From the NCBI RefSeq assembly GCF_000337575.1, contig NZ_AOIM01000026.1:24024-88023 (forward strand): 64,000 nt of DNA, in the 5' to 3' direction. The DNA is from Natrialba hulunbeirensis JCM 10989 (GTDB lineage: Archaea > Halobacteriota > Halobacteria > Halobacteriales > Natrialbaceae). Shown here piece by piece: positions 36,245 through 44,938 of this stretch. Below the pieces are notes generated by a model. The model ran no database searches. It saw only the letters and a list, made by a program, of their open reading frames with translations, and was not told where the DNA came from. The position numbers were made by a program, and so were the translations under genes. Each line of letters starts with the position of its first letter. Position 1 is the first letter of the stretch.

Positions 36245-37327
36245 ATGCGCGCTGCAGTACTCGAGTCCTACGGCGAACCGCTCTCGATCGAGGAGGTCGA
36301 CCCACCGACGCCCGACCCGCATGGTGTCGTCGTCGACGTGGAGGCCTGTGGCCTCTGCCGGAGCGACTGGCACGCCTGGCAGGGCCACGGCGAGTGGGCT
36401 GACGACCAGGTACCGATCGGCCAGATTCTCGGTCACGAACCCGCGGGCCGAGTCGCACGGGTCGGCGAGCGCGTCGACGAACTCGCCGTCGGCGACCGCG
36501 TGGCCGTGCCGTTCAATCTGGGAGACGGAACCTGCTACTACTGTCGTAACGGCCACGGAAACGTCTGCGAGGACGGCTACGCGCTCGGTTTCGAATCGAG
36601 CGTTCCCGGCGCGTTCGCCGAGCAGATACACGTCCCGCACGCGGATTTCAACGCCGTCACGCTCCCGGACGGCGTCTCTACAGAAGCGGTCGCCGCACTG
36701 GGCTGTCGGTACGTCACGGCCTTTCACGCGCTGGCCCACCGGGCCGACATCGACGCCGGCGACTGGGTCGCCGTCCACGGCTGCGGCGGCCTCGGACTCG
36801 CCGCCATCCAGATCGCGGCCGCACTCGGCGCTCGCGTGCTCGCCGTCGATATTCGGACGGCACCACTCGAGTTGGCGAGCAAACTCGGCGCGGAGGTGAC
36901 GATCGACGCGTCGGAACTCGAAAACGGGACAGGAGAAAAGGAAGGCGTCCCCGCCGCAATCAAGGCCCGAACCGACGGCGGCGCACACGTCTCCGTCGAC
37001 GCCCTCGGCCGCGCCGAGACCTGCCGGAACAGCGTCGATTGCCTGCGGATTCGAGGGACACATGTTCAGGTCGGGCTGACTACCGACGCCGAACGCGGCG
37101 AGGTTGCGCTGCCGATCGACGAACTCGCCCGCTGGGACGTGACCGTCGTCGGCTCCCGCGGCATGCCACCCTCACGCTACGACGAACTCCTGCGGCTCAT
37201 CGACGCGGGCACGCTCGAACCCGAGCAGCTCGTCACGAATCGCGTTGCACTCGAGAACGTCTCTGATCGGCTCGCCGCGATGAGCGAGTACGAGACGCGA
37301 GGTATCGAAGTCGTTACCGAGTTTTGA
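36245..37327 (+). CDS. Zinc-dependent alcohol dehydrogenase (MDR family)
   Basis: 360 residues. The catalytic-zinc residues are visible in EACGLCRSDWHAWQGHG and LGHEPAGRV, and the cofactor motif is CGGLGLAAIQIAAALGARV. The structural-zinc loop reads GDGTCYYCRNGHGNVCEDG, with three of the usual four cysteines. The first is replaced, so structural zinc binding may be altered. It oxidises an alcohol or reduces an aldehyde with NAD(P). The gene appears single, and its substrate is unknown. Confidence 0.92.
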   Translation: MRAAVLESYGEPLSIEEVDPPTPDPHGVVVDVEACGLCRSDWHAWQGHGEWADDQVPIGQILGHEPAGRVARVGERVDELAVGDRVAVPFNLGDGTCYYCRNGHGNVCEDGYALGFESSVPGAFAEQIHVPHADFNAVTLPDGVSTEAVAALGCRYVTAFHALAHRADIDAGDWVAVHGCGGLGLAAIQIAAALGARVLAVDIRTAPLELASKLGAEVTIDASELENGTGEKEGVPAAIKARTDGGAHVSVDALGRAETCRNSVDCLRIRGTHVQVGLTTDAERGEVALPIDELARWDVTVVGSRGMPPSRYDELLRLIDAGTLEPEQLVTNRVALENVSDRLAAMSEYETRGIEVVTEF

Positions 37328-37353
37328 GCGGGCGTTGAATCGGTTGCGCTCGA

Positions 37354-37815
37354 CTACAGCTGCTGTGTGAGTTCCGTCCCCCGCTCCAGCAATCGGTCGC
37401 GTTCCCGGTCGGTGAACTCGTACTGCTCGGGTTTGGCGACGCCGATGGTTCCCTCGAGTGCCCCCTCCGGACTGAGAAGCGGCGCAGCAAGCGAGCCCTC
37501 CATCCCCGTTTTGCGGGCACCGGCCTCAGCGACGCCGGAGTCGTCCGTCTGGAGGTTACAGACGTCGACTGGCTCCATGCGCTCGGCTGCAAGCCCGGCC
37601 ATGCCCTTTCCGACCGGAATCGAACCGATACGCTCGAGGACTGGATCGGGGATGCCGACCGCGGCGACGAGTTCGAGGGTTCCGTCCTCGAGTCGATGCA
37701 GCGTTCCGGACGTGCAGTCGAATTCGTCGATGATCTCCTGCAAGCGGTCGTCCACCTCGTCGGTGGCGTGCAGTTCCGCAGACGGCTGCTGGTGGCTGTC
37801 GTCCATCGTACTCAC
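37354..37815 (-). CDS. GAF domain protein
   Basis: 153 residues from a GTG at 37815, chosen because a reverse-strand TATA element (CTTTAAGC, near 37841) lies about 26 nt upstream; an ATG three codons later is the alternative. One GAF domain fills the protein: CTSGTLHRLEDGTLELVAAV, IGSIPVGKGMAGLAAER and GSLAAPLLSPEGALEGTIGV. GAF domains bind small ligands or redox cofactors. Free-standing short versions may act as methionine-sulfoxide reductases, but the cysteines needed are mostly lacking here. Confidence 0.85.
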   Translation of the reverse strand: MSTMDDSHQQPSAELHATDEVDDRLQEIIDEFDCTSGTLHRLEDGTLELVAAVGIPDPVLERIGSIPVGKGMAGLAAERMEPVDVCNLQTDDSGVAEAGARKTGMEGSLAAPLLSPEGALEGTIGVAKPEQYEFTDRERDRLLERGTELTQQL

Positions 37816-38020
37816 GACTCACTCCCGACGGAGCGCTGCTTAAAGCTGTGGACGGTTTCAGTTGGAGTGGCTGGTAAACGAGACCATACAACTGGATGGC
37901 CGCTACTCTCGGTTGAATTCGACAGGCAACGAACTGCGGACCGAGTCGCAGTCTGAGTCGACCAGTCGCGATGAGTGCGTGCAGTGAGCGACGGACGGAC
38001 ATCACCTGCTGCATATTCGA

Positions 38021-38064
38021 TTTCTGTATACAGTAAACATAGATATTGTGGACAAATTATTAGT
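38021..38064 (+). promoter_or_regulatory. Promoter of the aminotransferase-ridA operon with palindrome
   Basis: The palindrome CTGTATACAG (38024-38033, with extended symmetry TT...AA) lies just upstream of a TATA element (AAATTATTAG, about 38054-38063). That element is about 29 nt before the ATG at 38088. A regulator bound at the palindrome would sit at the BRE/activator position. Lrp-type control would be plausible for an amino-acid gene but is not shown. Confidence 0.45.
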
Positions 38065-38087
38065 AGCTGTTTCACCTGGGATGCGGT

Positions 38088-39470
38088 ATGGCAGCAGGAC
38101 CACCGATCGACGAGCTACACTTCGACGACGCGCCGGACGTCGGCTCCGTCCCCGGTCCGGCGACGAAATCGCTCCTCGAGAAGCAACGAGAAATAGACAG
38201 CAGTGCGGTCGCGTATCCGAACGACATCCCCATCGCGTTCGAAGAAGGAAAGGGTGCGACCGTCCGCGACGCCGACGGCAACACCTACATCGACATGTTC
38301 GCCGGCATCGGCGTGTTGAACGTCGGCCACTCGAACCCCTACGTCCTCGAGGCCGTCCACGACCAGGCCGACAAGTTCGTCCACACCGTCGACTTCCCGA
38401 CCGACGCCCGACTCGAGTTGATCGAGAAACTCGACGAGATCGCCCCGAGCGGATTGCAGGGGAACAACCGGGTCGTCTTCGGCGGCCCGACGGGCAGCGA
38501 CGCCATCGAGGCGTCGATCAAGCTCTCGAAGTACAACTCCGACGGCGACGGACTCATCGCCTTCCGCGGCTCCTATCACGGCGCGACGACCGGGGCGATG
38601 AGCGTCACCTCGAACACGAAGCTAAAGAAACACTACGCGCCGCTGCTCTCGGACGTCGTCCACGCACCGTATCCACATCCGTTCCGGCAGGAAAAGACGC
38701 CCGAGGAAGCGGTCGACCACGCACTCGAGGAGGTCCAGGCGATCGTCGAGGATCCCTACGGTGGCCTCGCGAATCCAGCCGGGATCATTGTCGAACCGAT
38801 CCAGGGTGAGGGCGGCATCGTCACGCCGCCGAAGGGCTTCCTGCAGGGGCTCCGTGACATCGCGGACGACAACGACGTGACGCTGGTTTTCGACGAGATT
38901 CAGAGCGGCCTCGGCCGCACCGGCCAGTGGTGGGCGAGCGACTGGGAGGACGTAACGCCGGACGCGATGACCTCCGCGAAGGCGCTTGGCGGCGTCGGCT
39001 TCCCGCTCTCGGCGACGATGTACAAAGAAGAACTCGACACCTGGGGCTCGGGTGACCACGCCGGCACCTACCGCGGCCACGTCGTCGGCATGCGTGCCGG
39101 GACGCGAGCCATCGAGTACATCCAGGAACACGACCTACTCGCCCACGCGCGTGACCTCGGCGAGTACATCCAGAAGCGTCTCCACGAAGCCGCCGACGAG
39201 ACGGACCAGCTCGCCGATATCCGCGGCAAGGGACTGTTCATCGGCGCGGAATTCGTCGACGAGAACGGCACAGCCGACAGCGACGTCGTGGACGCGATCC
39301 AGCAGTACTGCTTCGAACACGGCGTGCTCGTCTGGACGGCCGGTCGCCACGGCAACGTGCTTCGCCTGCTCCCGCCGCTCGTCCTCACGCACGACCTCGC
39401 CGAGACGGCGCTCGACGTGATCGTCGACGCAATCGAACACGCAACCGCAGACGCGGCCCAGACAGCCTGA
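38088..39470 (+). CDS. Class III (omega/4-aminobutyrate-type) aminotransferase
   Basis: 460 residues. Fold-type I PLP enzyme: [15 protein letters not shown] binds the cofactor phosphate, [14 protein letters not shown] follows, [13 protein letters not shown] carries the PLP aspartate and [15 protein letters not shown] the Schiff-base lysine. It transfers an amino group, probably from an omega-amino acid or diamine, to 2-oxoglutarate. It is followed 22 bp later by a RidA gene that would remove enamine intermediates formed by PLP chemistry. Annotation as 4-aminobutyrate or 2,4-diaminobutyrate aminotransferase is possible; I cannot separate them. Confidence 0.9.
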   Translation: MAAGPPIDELHFDDAPDVGSVPGPATKSLLEKQREIDSSAVAYPNDIPIAFEEGKGATVRDADGNTYIDMFAGIGVLNVGHSNPYVLEAVHDQADKFVHTVDFPTDARLELIEKLDEIAPSGLQGNNRVVFGGPTGSDAIEASIKLSKYNSDGDGLIAFRGSYHGATTGAMSVTSNTKLKKHYAPLLSDVVHAPYPHPFRQEKTPEEAVDHALEEVQAIVEDPYGGLANPAGIIVEPIQGEGGIVTPPKGFLQGLRDIADDNDVTLVFDEIQSGLGRTGQWWASDWEDVTPDAMTSAKALGGVGFPLSATMYKEELDTWGSGDHAGTYRGHVVGMRAGTRAIEYIQEHDLLAHARDLGEYIQKRLHEAADETDQLADIRGKGLFIGAEFVDENGTADSDVVDAIQQYCFEHGVLVWTAGRHGNVLRLLPPLVLTHDLAETALDVIVDAIEHATADAAQTA

Positions 39471-39492
39471 ACGCAGAACCTAGCGCTTAACG

Positions 39493-39882
39493 ATGAGTAA
39501 CACAACACCCATCGAAACCGACGATGCACCGAGCAGTGACAACCCCTACTCCCAGGGCGTCCGGGCCGGCGACACCCTCTACGTCTCCGGCTACGGCCCC
39601 GTCGATCCTGAAACCGGAGCCGTCGTCGACGGCGATATTCAGGACCAGACCACGCGGGTACTCGAGAACATTGCAGCAGTCGTCGACGAAGCCGGCGGTG
39701 ATGGCCTCGACGATGTCGTGAAGGTGACGGTCTATCTGACCGATCTCGAGGACTACGAGCGGGTCAACGAAGCCTACGGCGAGCAGTTCGGCGAAGAGCC
39801 GCCGGCACGCGTCTGTGTTGAGGTATCACGTCTTCCAGAGGACGTGCGTGTCGAACTGGACGCAACCGCGTATCTCGGCTAG
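39493..39882 (+). CDS. RidA family enamine/imine deaminase
   Basis: 129 residues. N-terminal NPYSQGVRAGDTLYVSGYGP, central QTTRVLENIAAVVDEAGGDG and C-terminal ARVCVEVSRLPEDVRVELDATA are the family blocks, including the conserved arginine that binds substrate carboxylate. RidA hydrolyses reactive 2-aminoacrylate-type enamines in the cytoplasm. Its place immediately after a PLP aminotransferase on the same strand fits this role. Confidence 0.93.
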   Translation: MSNTTPIETDDAPSSDNPYSQGVRAGDTLYVSGYGPVDPETGAVVDGDIQDQTTRVLENIAAVVDEAGGDGLDDVVKVTVYLTDLEDYERVNEAYGEQFGEEPPARVCVEVSRLPEDVRVELDATAYLG

Positions 39883-40187
39883 CCGGCCGCGACCGTTTTT
39901 GCCGCGTGGCGGTGCTGGCTTTCTCCCCGGAGCGACGAACGAAGAAGACGCACACAGCGCCGCTGAAAACCGAAACAAGGAACGAATCAACGTTCACGGA
40001 ATCGATACGGGACGTCCGCTCAGCGGGCTAACACTCGGCCTCTCCGATTGCTGGCAGCGTCGACGAGCGGATTGAGAGTGCGAGTTCAACATGGGAGCAG
40101 TGGCCATATTATATAAAAGAACATGGACGTATGAACACGAATCTGACCACAGTGGCTTTTGAGCGCGGGAGAATAGGTCGCCAGAAG
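39883..40187. other. Intergenic region with promoter of the ABC exporter
   Basis: No gene is evident. A strong TATA box (ATTATATAAAAG, about 40107-40118) predicts transcription from near 40138. That is downstream of an ATG at 40131 and about 50 nt before the ATG at 40188, which favours the latter as the translation start. Confidence 0.5.
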
Positions 40188-40859
40188 ATGGCCCAAAAAC
40201 TCGAAACGGAGTCTCTCACGCGGGTCGTAGCGGGCGAAGCCATCGTCGATTCGATTTCGGTTCGCGTTCGCGAATCGGAGGTGCTCGCGATCATCGGCTC
40301 ATCAGGTGCGGGCAAATCCTCGTTTCTTCGGCTGCTCAATCGACTCGACGAACCCACCGAAGGAACGGTGTATCTCGACGGCACCGAGTATCGCGAGTTC
40401 GAACCGGAGGAGCTTCGCCGTCGAATCGGGCTCATTCCACAGGAATCTGCGCTGCAACCCGGAACCGTTCGTGAAAACGTTGGGATTAGCGATCGAATAC
40501 GGGACGAACCGATCGACGATCAACTGACGACGACGCTCCTCAAATGGATGGACCTCTCCGGGTACGGGGATCGGAATGTGGACGACCTTTCCGGGGGCGA
40601 GCGCCAACGTATTGCCATCGCGCGCACGCTCTATGTGGATCCCGAGGTGTTGTTGCTCGATGAGCCGACGGCACATCTCGATACGGAAACCGAAGCGCAG
40701 ATCGAAGAACTACTCGGCGAACTAATTCGGGAGGGCGACCTGACCTGTATTCTCGTCACGCACGACACCGCACAGGCCGAACGACTCGCCGACCGGGTCG
40801 TCGAATTCGAAAATGGACGAGTGGTTGACGAGGGCACCCCCGCGGAGGTGATTGGATGA
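40188..40859 (+). CDS. ABC transporter ATP-binding protein, FetA/YbbL type
   Basis: 223 residues from the ATG at 40188 (an in-frame ATG at 40131 would add 19 residues but lies upstream of the predicted transcript start). Walker A is GSSGAGKSS, the signature is LSGGERQRIAIA, Walker B is VLLLDEP and the H-loop is LVTHD. It overlaps the permease gene by four bases (ATGA). The partner is a UPF0014/FetB-type permease, so the pair resembles the bacterial FetAB exporter linked to iron and oxidative stress. A role in metal export here is inference. Confidence 0.88.
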   Translation: MAQKLETESLTRVVAGEAIVDSISVRVRESEVLAIIGSSGAGKSSFLRLLNRLDEPTEGTVYLDGTEYREFEPEELRRRIGLIPQESALQPGTVRENVGISDRIRDEPIDDQLTTTLLKWMDLSGYGDRNVDDLSGGERQRIAIARTLYVDPEVLLLDEPTAHLDTETEAQIEELLGELIREGDLTCILVTHDTAQAERLADRVVEFENGRVVDEGTPAEVIG

Positions 40860-41680
40860 CGTGGACCGCTCTCGAGACGTTCTTCGAGCACGCGGCCGAT
40901 CCGGTTATCGTCACCGGTTTCGTCCAGATCGCTATTGCGGTAGCGCTGACGGCGATCGTTCTGGGGGTCGTCTACCTTCGTCAACTGGGGTTCGAGCGTG
41001 AAATTGTCACGACCACCGTTCGAGGGCTGGTGCAAGTAGTTGCCGCGGGGGCGGTTATCGGAATTCTGCTGGCGGCACACCTCGCGTGGGCGGGTATCGT
41101 GCTCGTCGTCATGATCTTCGTAGCGGCGTGGATTTCGTACAAACGTGGAGTGGCGCTCCCGGGCGTGTTTCGGACATCAGTCATCTCGATCGGATTCGGA
41201 GCGGGGTTGACGATCGTGGCGATGACGCTCGCGGGAGCGATCGAAATGACGGTGGAAGATCTCATCGTTATCGGGAGCATGATCATCGCTAACGCGATGC
41301 AGACGAATTCGTTGGCGCTAGATCGGTTCACGGGCGAAGTCGCGTCCAACCGTGCGGAGATCGAGGCACTGTTGAGCGTCGGTGCATCGCCGGACGAGGC
41401 CATCACCCAATACGTCTCGACGAGCGTCTACGCAGCACTGATTCCGACGATAGATGCCATCAAGAGCCTCGGAATCGTCAAGATTCCCGGCCTGATGGCT
41501 GGGATGATCATCGCCGGCGCAAATCCGATCTACGCCGCTCAGTACCAGTTCGCAGTCATGTTAATGATCTTCGCTGCTGGCGGATTGACCGTCGTTGCGA
41601 ACACGCTGTTGCTCAGTCGACGCGTGTTCACCGATGCCAAGCAACTCGATGAGACCGTCATCGACGCCATCGAAACGTGA
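40856..41680 (+). CDS. FetB/YbbM-type (UPF0014) ABC permease
   Basis: 274 residues with about seven transmembrane segments. The UPF0014 signature is visible: RGLVQVVAAGAVIGILL near the N-terminus, MIIANAMQTNSLALDRF and LMAGMIIAGANPIYAAQYQF. Proteins of this family are the membrane subunit of FetAB, reported in Escherichia coli as an iron exporter. It overlaps the ATPase gene, so the complex is made from one transcript. It ends convergently with the MFS gene, with 67 bp between. Confidence 0.9.
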   Translation: MTWTALETFFEHAADPVIVTGFVQIAIAVALTAIVLGVVYLRQLGFEREIVTTTVRGLVQVVAAGAVIGILLAAHLAWAGIVLVVMIFVAAWISYKRGVALPGVFRTSVISIGFGAGLTIVAMTLAGAIEMTVEDLIVIGSMIIANAMQTNSLALDRFTGEVASNRAEIEALLSVGASPDEAITQYVSTSVYAALIPTIDAIKSLGIVKIPGLMAGMIIAGANPIYAAQYQFAVMLMIFAAGGLTVVANTLLLSRRVFTDAKQLDETVIDAIET

Positions 41681-41747
41681 TGGACGTCGGAACGGGCTGC
41701 TGCGAAAGCGGATCCGAAAGAGGCGCAACACAAAAAGGCGACTAGCG

Positions 41748-43064
41748 CTACTGGTACGCGTCGAACTCCTTGCCGTAGAGCAGGAAGTAAGCGACACCGA
41801 TCAGCCCAATGATCGAAGCGACGGTAAATGACACTTCTGGCGTGACGAACTCCCAGAGGAAGCCACCGAGCACACCGCTCGGGATGACGAGCGCGCCACG
41901 TACGAGGTAGTACGACCCGGTAACGCGGCCGCCTGCGTCCTGTTCGGCGGGGCCGACGATCAGCGCCTTGTGAGCCGGCAGGCCGGCGAACCGGAGTCCG
42001 GAGAAGGCGAATAATGCAATCAGTACCCAGGCGTTGTCCTGCGGTGCGAAGATGAGCATGACTGGAAAGATTGCGTAGACGAAGAACCCGAGTGCGACGA
42101 CCGGCTTGAGGCCGGTGTACTCGGCGACTTTGGCTACCGGTGCCATCGTGAGCAGCGCGACGAACATCTCGATACTGAGGAGAACGCCGAAGAACGCGGC
42201 CGGAGAGAGATCGATTGCGCCAATCACGGGGAGCGTGAGCGAGAGACCGATCCCCATCTCGAGTGTGATCACGAGAATAAAGAACGCGTACACCATGCCG
42301 TTGGCGAACCGAACTAATGCGTCCGAGACGAGCAGCGGACGCAGTTCGTCCGGCAGCGCCCGCAGGTCGTCGACGACCTGGCTGACGCCCTGGAACTCCT
42401 TGCCGAGCGTGTCCTGATCAGTTTCGTAGAGGAGATGTTGGATAATCGTGCCAAGCAGCGCGAAGATAATCGCGATGACGAGCACCCAGAGGAAGCCCGG
42501 CATGAGTTCGTCGACCACGAGCACGGCGACGATCAGCGGCGCGATCAGGAACGCCGTCCGCCGAAAGGTCTCCGTGCTGGCAAAGCCACGCGCCAGCTGG
42601 CTGGGTTCCGTCGCCTGCTTGACGATGGCGTAGTGGCCGCCGATGCCGAACGATTTCCAGCACTGGGCCAGCAGGAGGCCGACGAAGACCCAGACCCACG
42701 GCTCGACGGTGATCACACCGAAGTCAGTGGGAACGTACGCGGCAGCGAGCCAGATCACAAACCCAAACGTCGAGAGGAAACCGAACACTGTCAGCGCGTA
42801 TCGCGAACCGACGCGGTCGGAGACGACCCCGCCGTAGTAGGGGTACACTGCGCCGATGACGTTTCCGAGGGTTGCAAACAGACCAACGACGAAGCCGCCT
42901 GCGCCCAGATAGACGAGATAGTCCGGAATGAACCGATTCGTCATCTGGAACCCCAGACTAAACGCGAACATCGCCAGCGAGAGCACCAACACGTCCCGAC
43001 GAAGCGAGAAGAACTGCCGGAAGGCGTCGACCGGGCCGGCAACCTCGGCTTGCTGTTGGGCCAT
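41748..43064 (-). CDS. MFS transporter
   Basis: 438 residues with about twelve hydrophobic segments and the major-facilitator loop motif VSDRVGSRYAL between helices 2 and 3. A central hydrophilic loop (QDTLGKEFQGVSQVVDDLRA) divides the halves. It probably exports or imports a small solute by proton or sodium coupling; the substrate cannot be read from sequence. A reverse-strand TATA-like element (TTAGTAA, near 43089) lies about 26 nt upstream of the start. Confidence 0.87.
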   Translation of the reverse strand: MAQQQAEVAGPVDAFRQFFSLRRDVLVLSLAMFAFSLGFQMTNRFIPDYLVYLGAGGFVVGLFATLGNVIGAVYPYYGGVVSDRVGSRYALTVFGFLSTFGFVIWLAAAYVPTDFGVITVEPWVWVFVGLLLAQCWKSFGIGGHYAIVKQATEPSQLARGFASTETFRRTAFLIAPLIVAVLVVDELMPGFLWVLVIAIIFALLGTIIQHLLYETDQDTLGKEFQGVSQVVDDLRALPDELRPLLVSDALVRFANGMVYAFFILVITLEMGIGLSLTLPVIGAIDLSPAAFFGVLLSIEMFVALLTMAPVAKVAEYTGLKPVVALGFFVYAIFPVMLIFAPQDNAWVLIALFAFSGLRFAGLPAHKALIVGPAEQDAGGRVTGSYYLVRGALVIPSGVLGGFLWEFVTPEVSFTVASIIGLIGVAYFLLYGKEFDAYQ

Positions 43065-43140
43065 ACGAACAGGTGAACTGGGGGTTACTAAGAGATTATT
43101 GTTACAGTAGTCCTGACAGACCAGCGTTCATACCAGTTCG

Positions 43141-44424
43141 TCAGCACTCCTCGGCAACGAGAAACGTCTCGGGGTCGTTTTCGTACAGCTCCCACATAGT
43201 AACCGTTCCGTCACGAACGTCCGCGGCGCGCGGATGGTTTGCGTCCACGAGATCGTCCCAGATGAGGATTCCCGGGAAGACGAGCGGGATCGTATACGTC
43301 TCGATCGACGACCACGACGGCGTCTCACCACTGAATTCGCTGGCGACCAGTTCGGCCGTCCCCTCGGTGTACTGCGACCCCGAATACTCTGGTTCTACGC
43401 CAAGACCCAGTTTGTACGGATAGCCGGCCCAATGCCAGCGTTTTCCCGCACTGTGGTGGATCGCCGGCGACCACGTGTAGACCTCGCCCGACTCGAGTTG
43501 GGTCGTATCTGCGGGATGGCCCGTCTGCAGGTCGCGCCACATCTCGACGGTCCACTCGCCGTCGGCCCACGTACCGGTCGCTCGCCAGTCCGCCGCGCTG
43601 CCGTGTGGCTCCTGGAGCGGTCGGCGCGGGATCATCGCGCCCTCCCACTCGGCGACCGACGGATCGTATTCGACTGCGTCGTCCAACTCGAGTGCGTACG
43701 TCCCGTCCTGTTGGTCTGGAATGGAGCCGTCGCGGATCTCGTGGTAGTCGAGCGCGCCGCCGTCGACGACCGCCGGATCCCACATGAGTTCGGGGCCGTC
43801 GTCGGGGGTCCACGACTGGGTCGTGTAGGTGTTTTGTCCCTGGTCGCTGTGACGGTAGTCGAGGATGTGGTGGTCCGTGCCGTATCCCTTCGGGTTGCTG
43901 CGGTGGGCTCGCCACATCGGCAGGTCGAGGAAGACGCCGTCGGATTTGAGCTGCTCGAGTTCGGCCTGCGGGCGAATCGTCTCCCAGTCATTTTCCCACC
44001 ACTCGCCTGCACAGGCCTGCGGGATATACTTTCGAATGTCCGTCTTGTCGAGGCCCTCGGACCCAAAGTGGTCGTGGTTCTGCACGGTCTCTGGCGGGAC
44101 TTCGCTGGGCAGACTTCGCATGCCGCGGTGTGCGGTCAGCCAGCCGCCGAACTGCTCGAACCCCTCGACGGAGCCGTCATCGAGAAGGAAGCTGACCCTG
44201 TCCTCGTAGAAACCGGTGTGATCCTCGTCACTGCGGCGTGGGACCCACGGCGACGGCTCGGCAAAGCGCTCCCAGGAACCGTCGCGATAGACGAGCATGT
44301 CGTGTAGCCAGCCGCCTGGGTCCGGCTGCGCCCAGTTGAAGCGAAAGAAAATCCGCTCGTCGTTGTAGGCAATCTGCGTCCGCAACCGTTTGAGCGTCGT
44401 CTTGGGAGTCCAGTCCGAGGGCAC
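43141..44424 (-). CDS. Ethylbenzene-dehydrogenase-related haem-binding protein
   Basis: 427 residues from a GTG at 44424. The N-terminus (LRTQIAYNDERIFFRFNW) and the C-terminal part (WTVEMWRDLQTGHPADTTQ, SGEVYTWSPAIHHSAGKRWHW) match the gamma-subunit/b-type haem domain related to ethylbenzene and DMSO dehydrogenases. No signal peptide or membrane anchor is present. The frame upstream of the GTG is open for only about ten codons without an ATG, so the true start is uncertain and the N-terminus may be truncated. Electron-transfer function is presumed; no partner subunits lie nearby. Confidence 0.68.
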   Translation of the reverse strand: MPSDWTPKTTLKRLRTQIAYNDERIFFRFNWAQPDPGGWLHDMLVYRDGSWERFAEPSPWVPRRSDEDHTGFYEDRVSFLLDDGSVEGFEQFGGWLTAHRGMRSLPSEVPPETVQNHDHFGSEGLDKTDIRKYIPQACAGEWWENDWETIRPQAELEQLKSDGVFLDLPMWRAHRSNPKGYGTDHHILDYRHSDQGQNTYTTQSWTPDDGPELMWDPAVVDGGALDYHEIRDGSIPDQQDGTYALELDDAVEYDPSVAEWEGAMIPRRPLQEPHGSAADWRATGTWADGEWTVEMWRDLQTGHPADTTQLESGEVYTWSPAIHHSAGKRWHWAGYPYKLGLGVEPEYSGSQYTEGTAELVASEFSGETPSWSSIETYTIPLVFPGILIWDDLVDANHPRAADVRDGTVTMWELYENDPETFLVAEEC

Positions 44425-44496
44425 ACCAGCATACGCGGACGGTGTGTACTTGAATCAGTGTATTGGCGCTCCGTTCACCGTGAGCTGGCCCAGTGA

Positions 44497-44718
44497 TCAG
44501 TCTTCTTCCCAGTAGTACAGATCTTCCTTCGGTGCACTGCAGTTGGGACACTCGTCCGGCAGGTCCTCCTCGAGTTCCCCCATCTCGCCACAGTTCTGGC
44601 AGCGCCACATGATGTAGCTCGGCTCGGTCGAGTCGTGTGGCTCGCCGATCGGAATTTCGGTCTCTTCCATCTTGTCGACGCCGGCTTTGGTTCGCAGCGG
44701 ATCGTTGTCGGGAAGCAT
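44497..44718 (-). CDS. Small rubredoxin-like zinc-ribbon protein
   Basis: 73 residues from the ATG at 44718; a longer in-frame version has a hydrophobic extension that crosses the promoter. Two CxxC motifs (MWRCQNCGEMG and DECPNCSAPKEDLYYWEED) form a rubredoxin/zinc-ribbon knuckle that could bind iron or zinc. Such proteins are common and conserved in haloarchaea. The protein lies upstream of the haem-binding protein on the same strand, which fits a redox link, but the function is unknown. Confidence 0.8.
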   Translation of the reverse strand: MLPDNDPLRTKAGVDKMEETEIPIGEPHDSTEPSYIMWRCQNCGEMGELEEDLPDECPNCSAPKEDLYYWEED

Positions 44719-44938
44719 CACACCCACAGCTACAGCAGTGGTATGGTAAAGCATAGCGGATAGAATCACATGTATCCGTCACTGTATTTTGAAGGAGCCG
44801 CTAGCCGACAGGTGCCGACATCGCACAGTCGGAGTCGAGAGTCGAGGAGAGGGCAAGTAAATCGAACGTGGATCATGTTGAAGGCGTACGCGATTTTCGA
44901 CCACAATTAAGTGATCACTGTTCGTAGACGCCACCACG

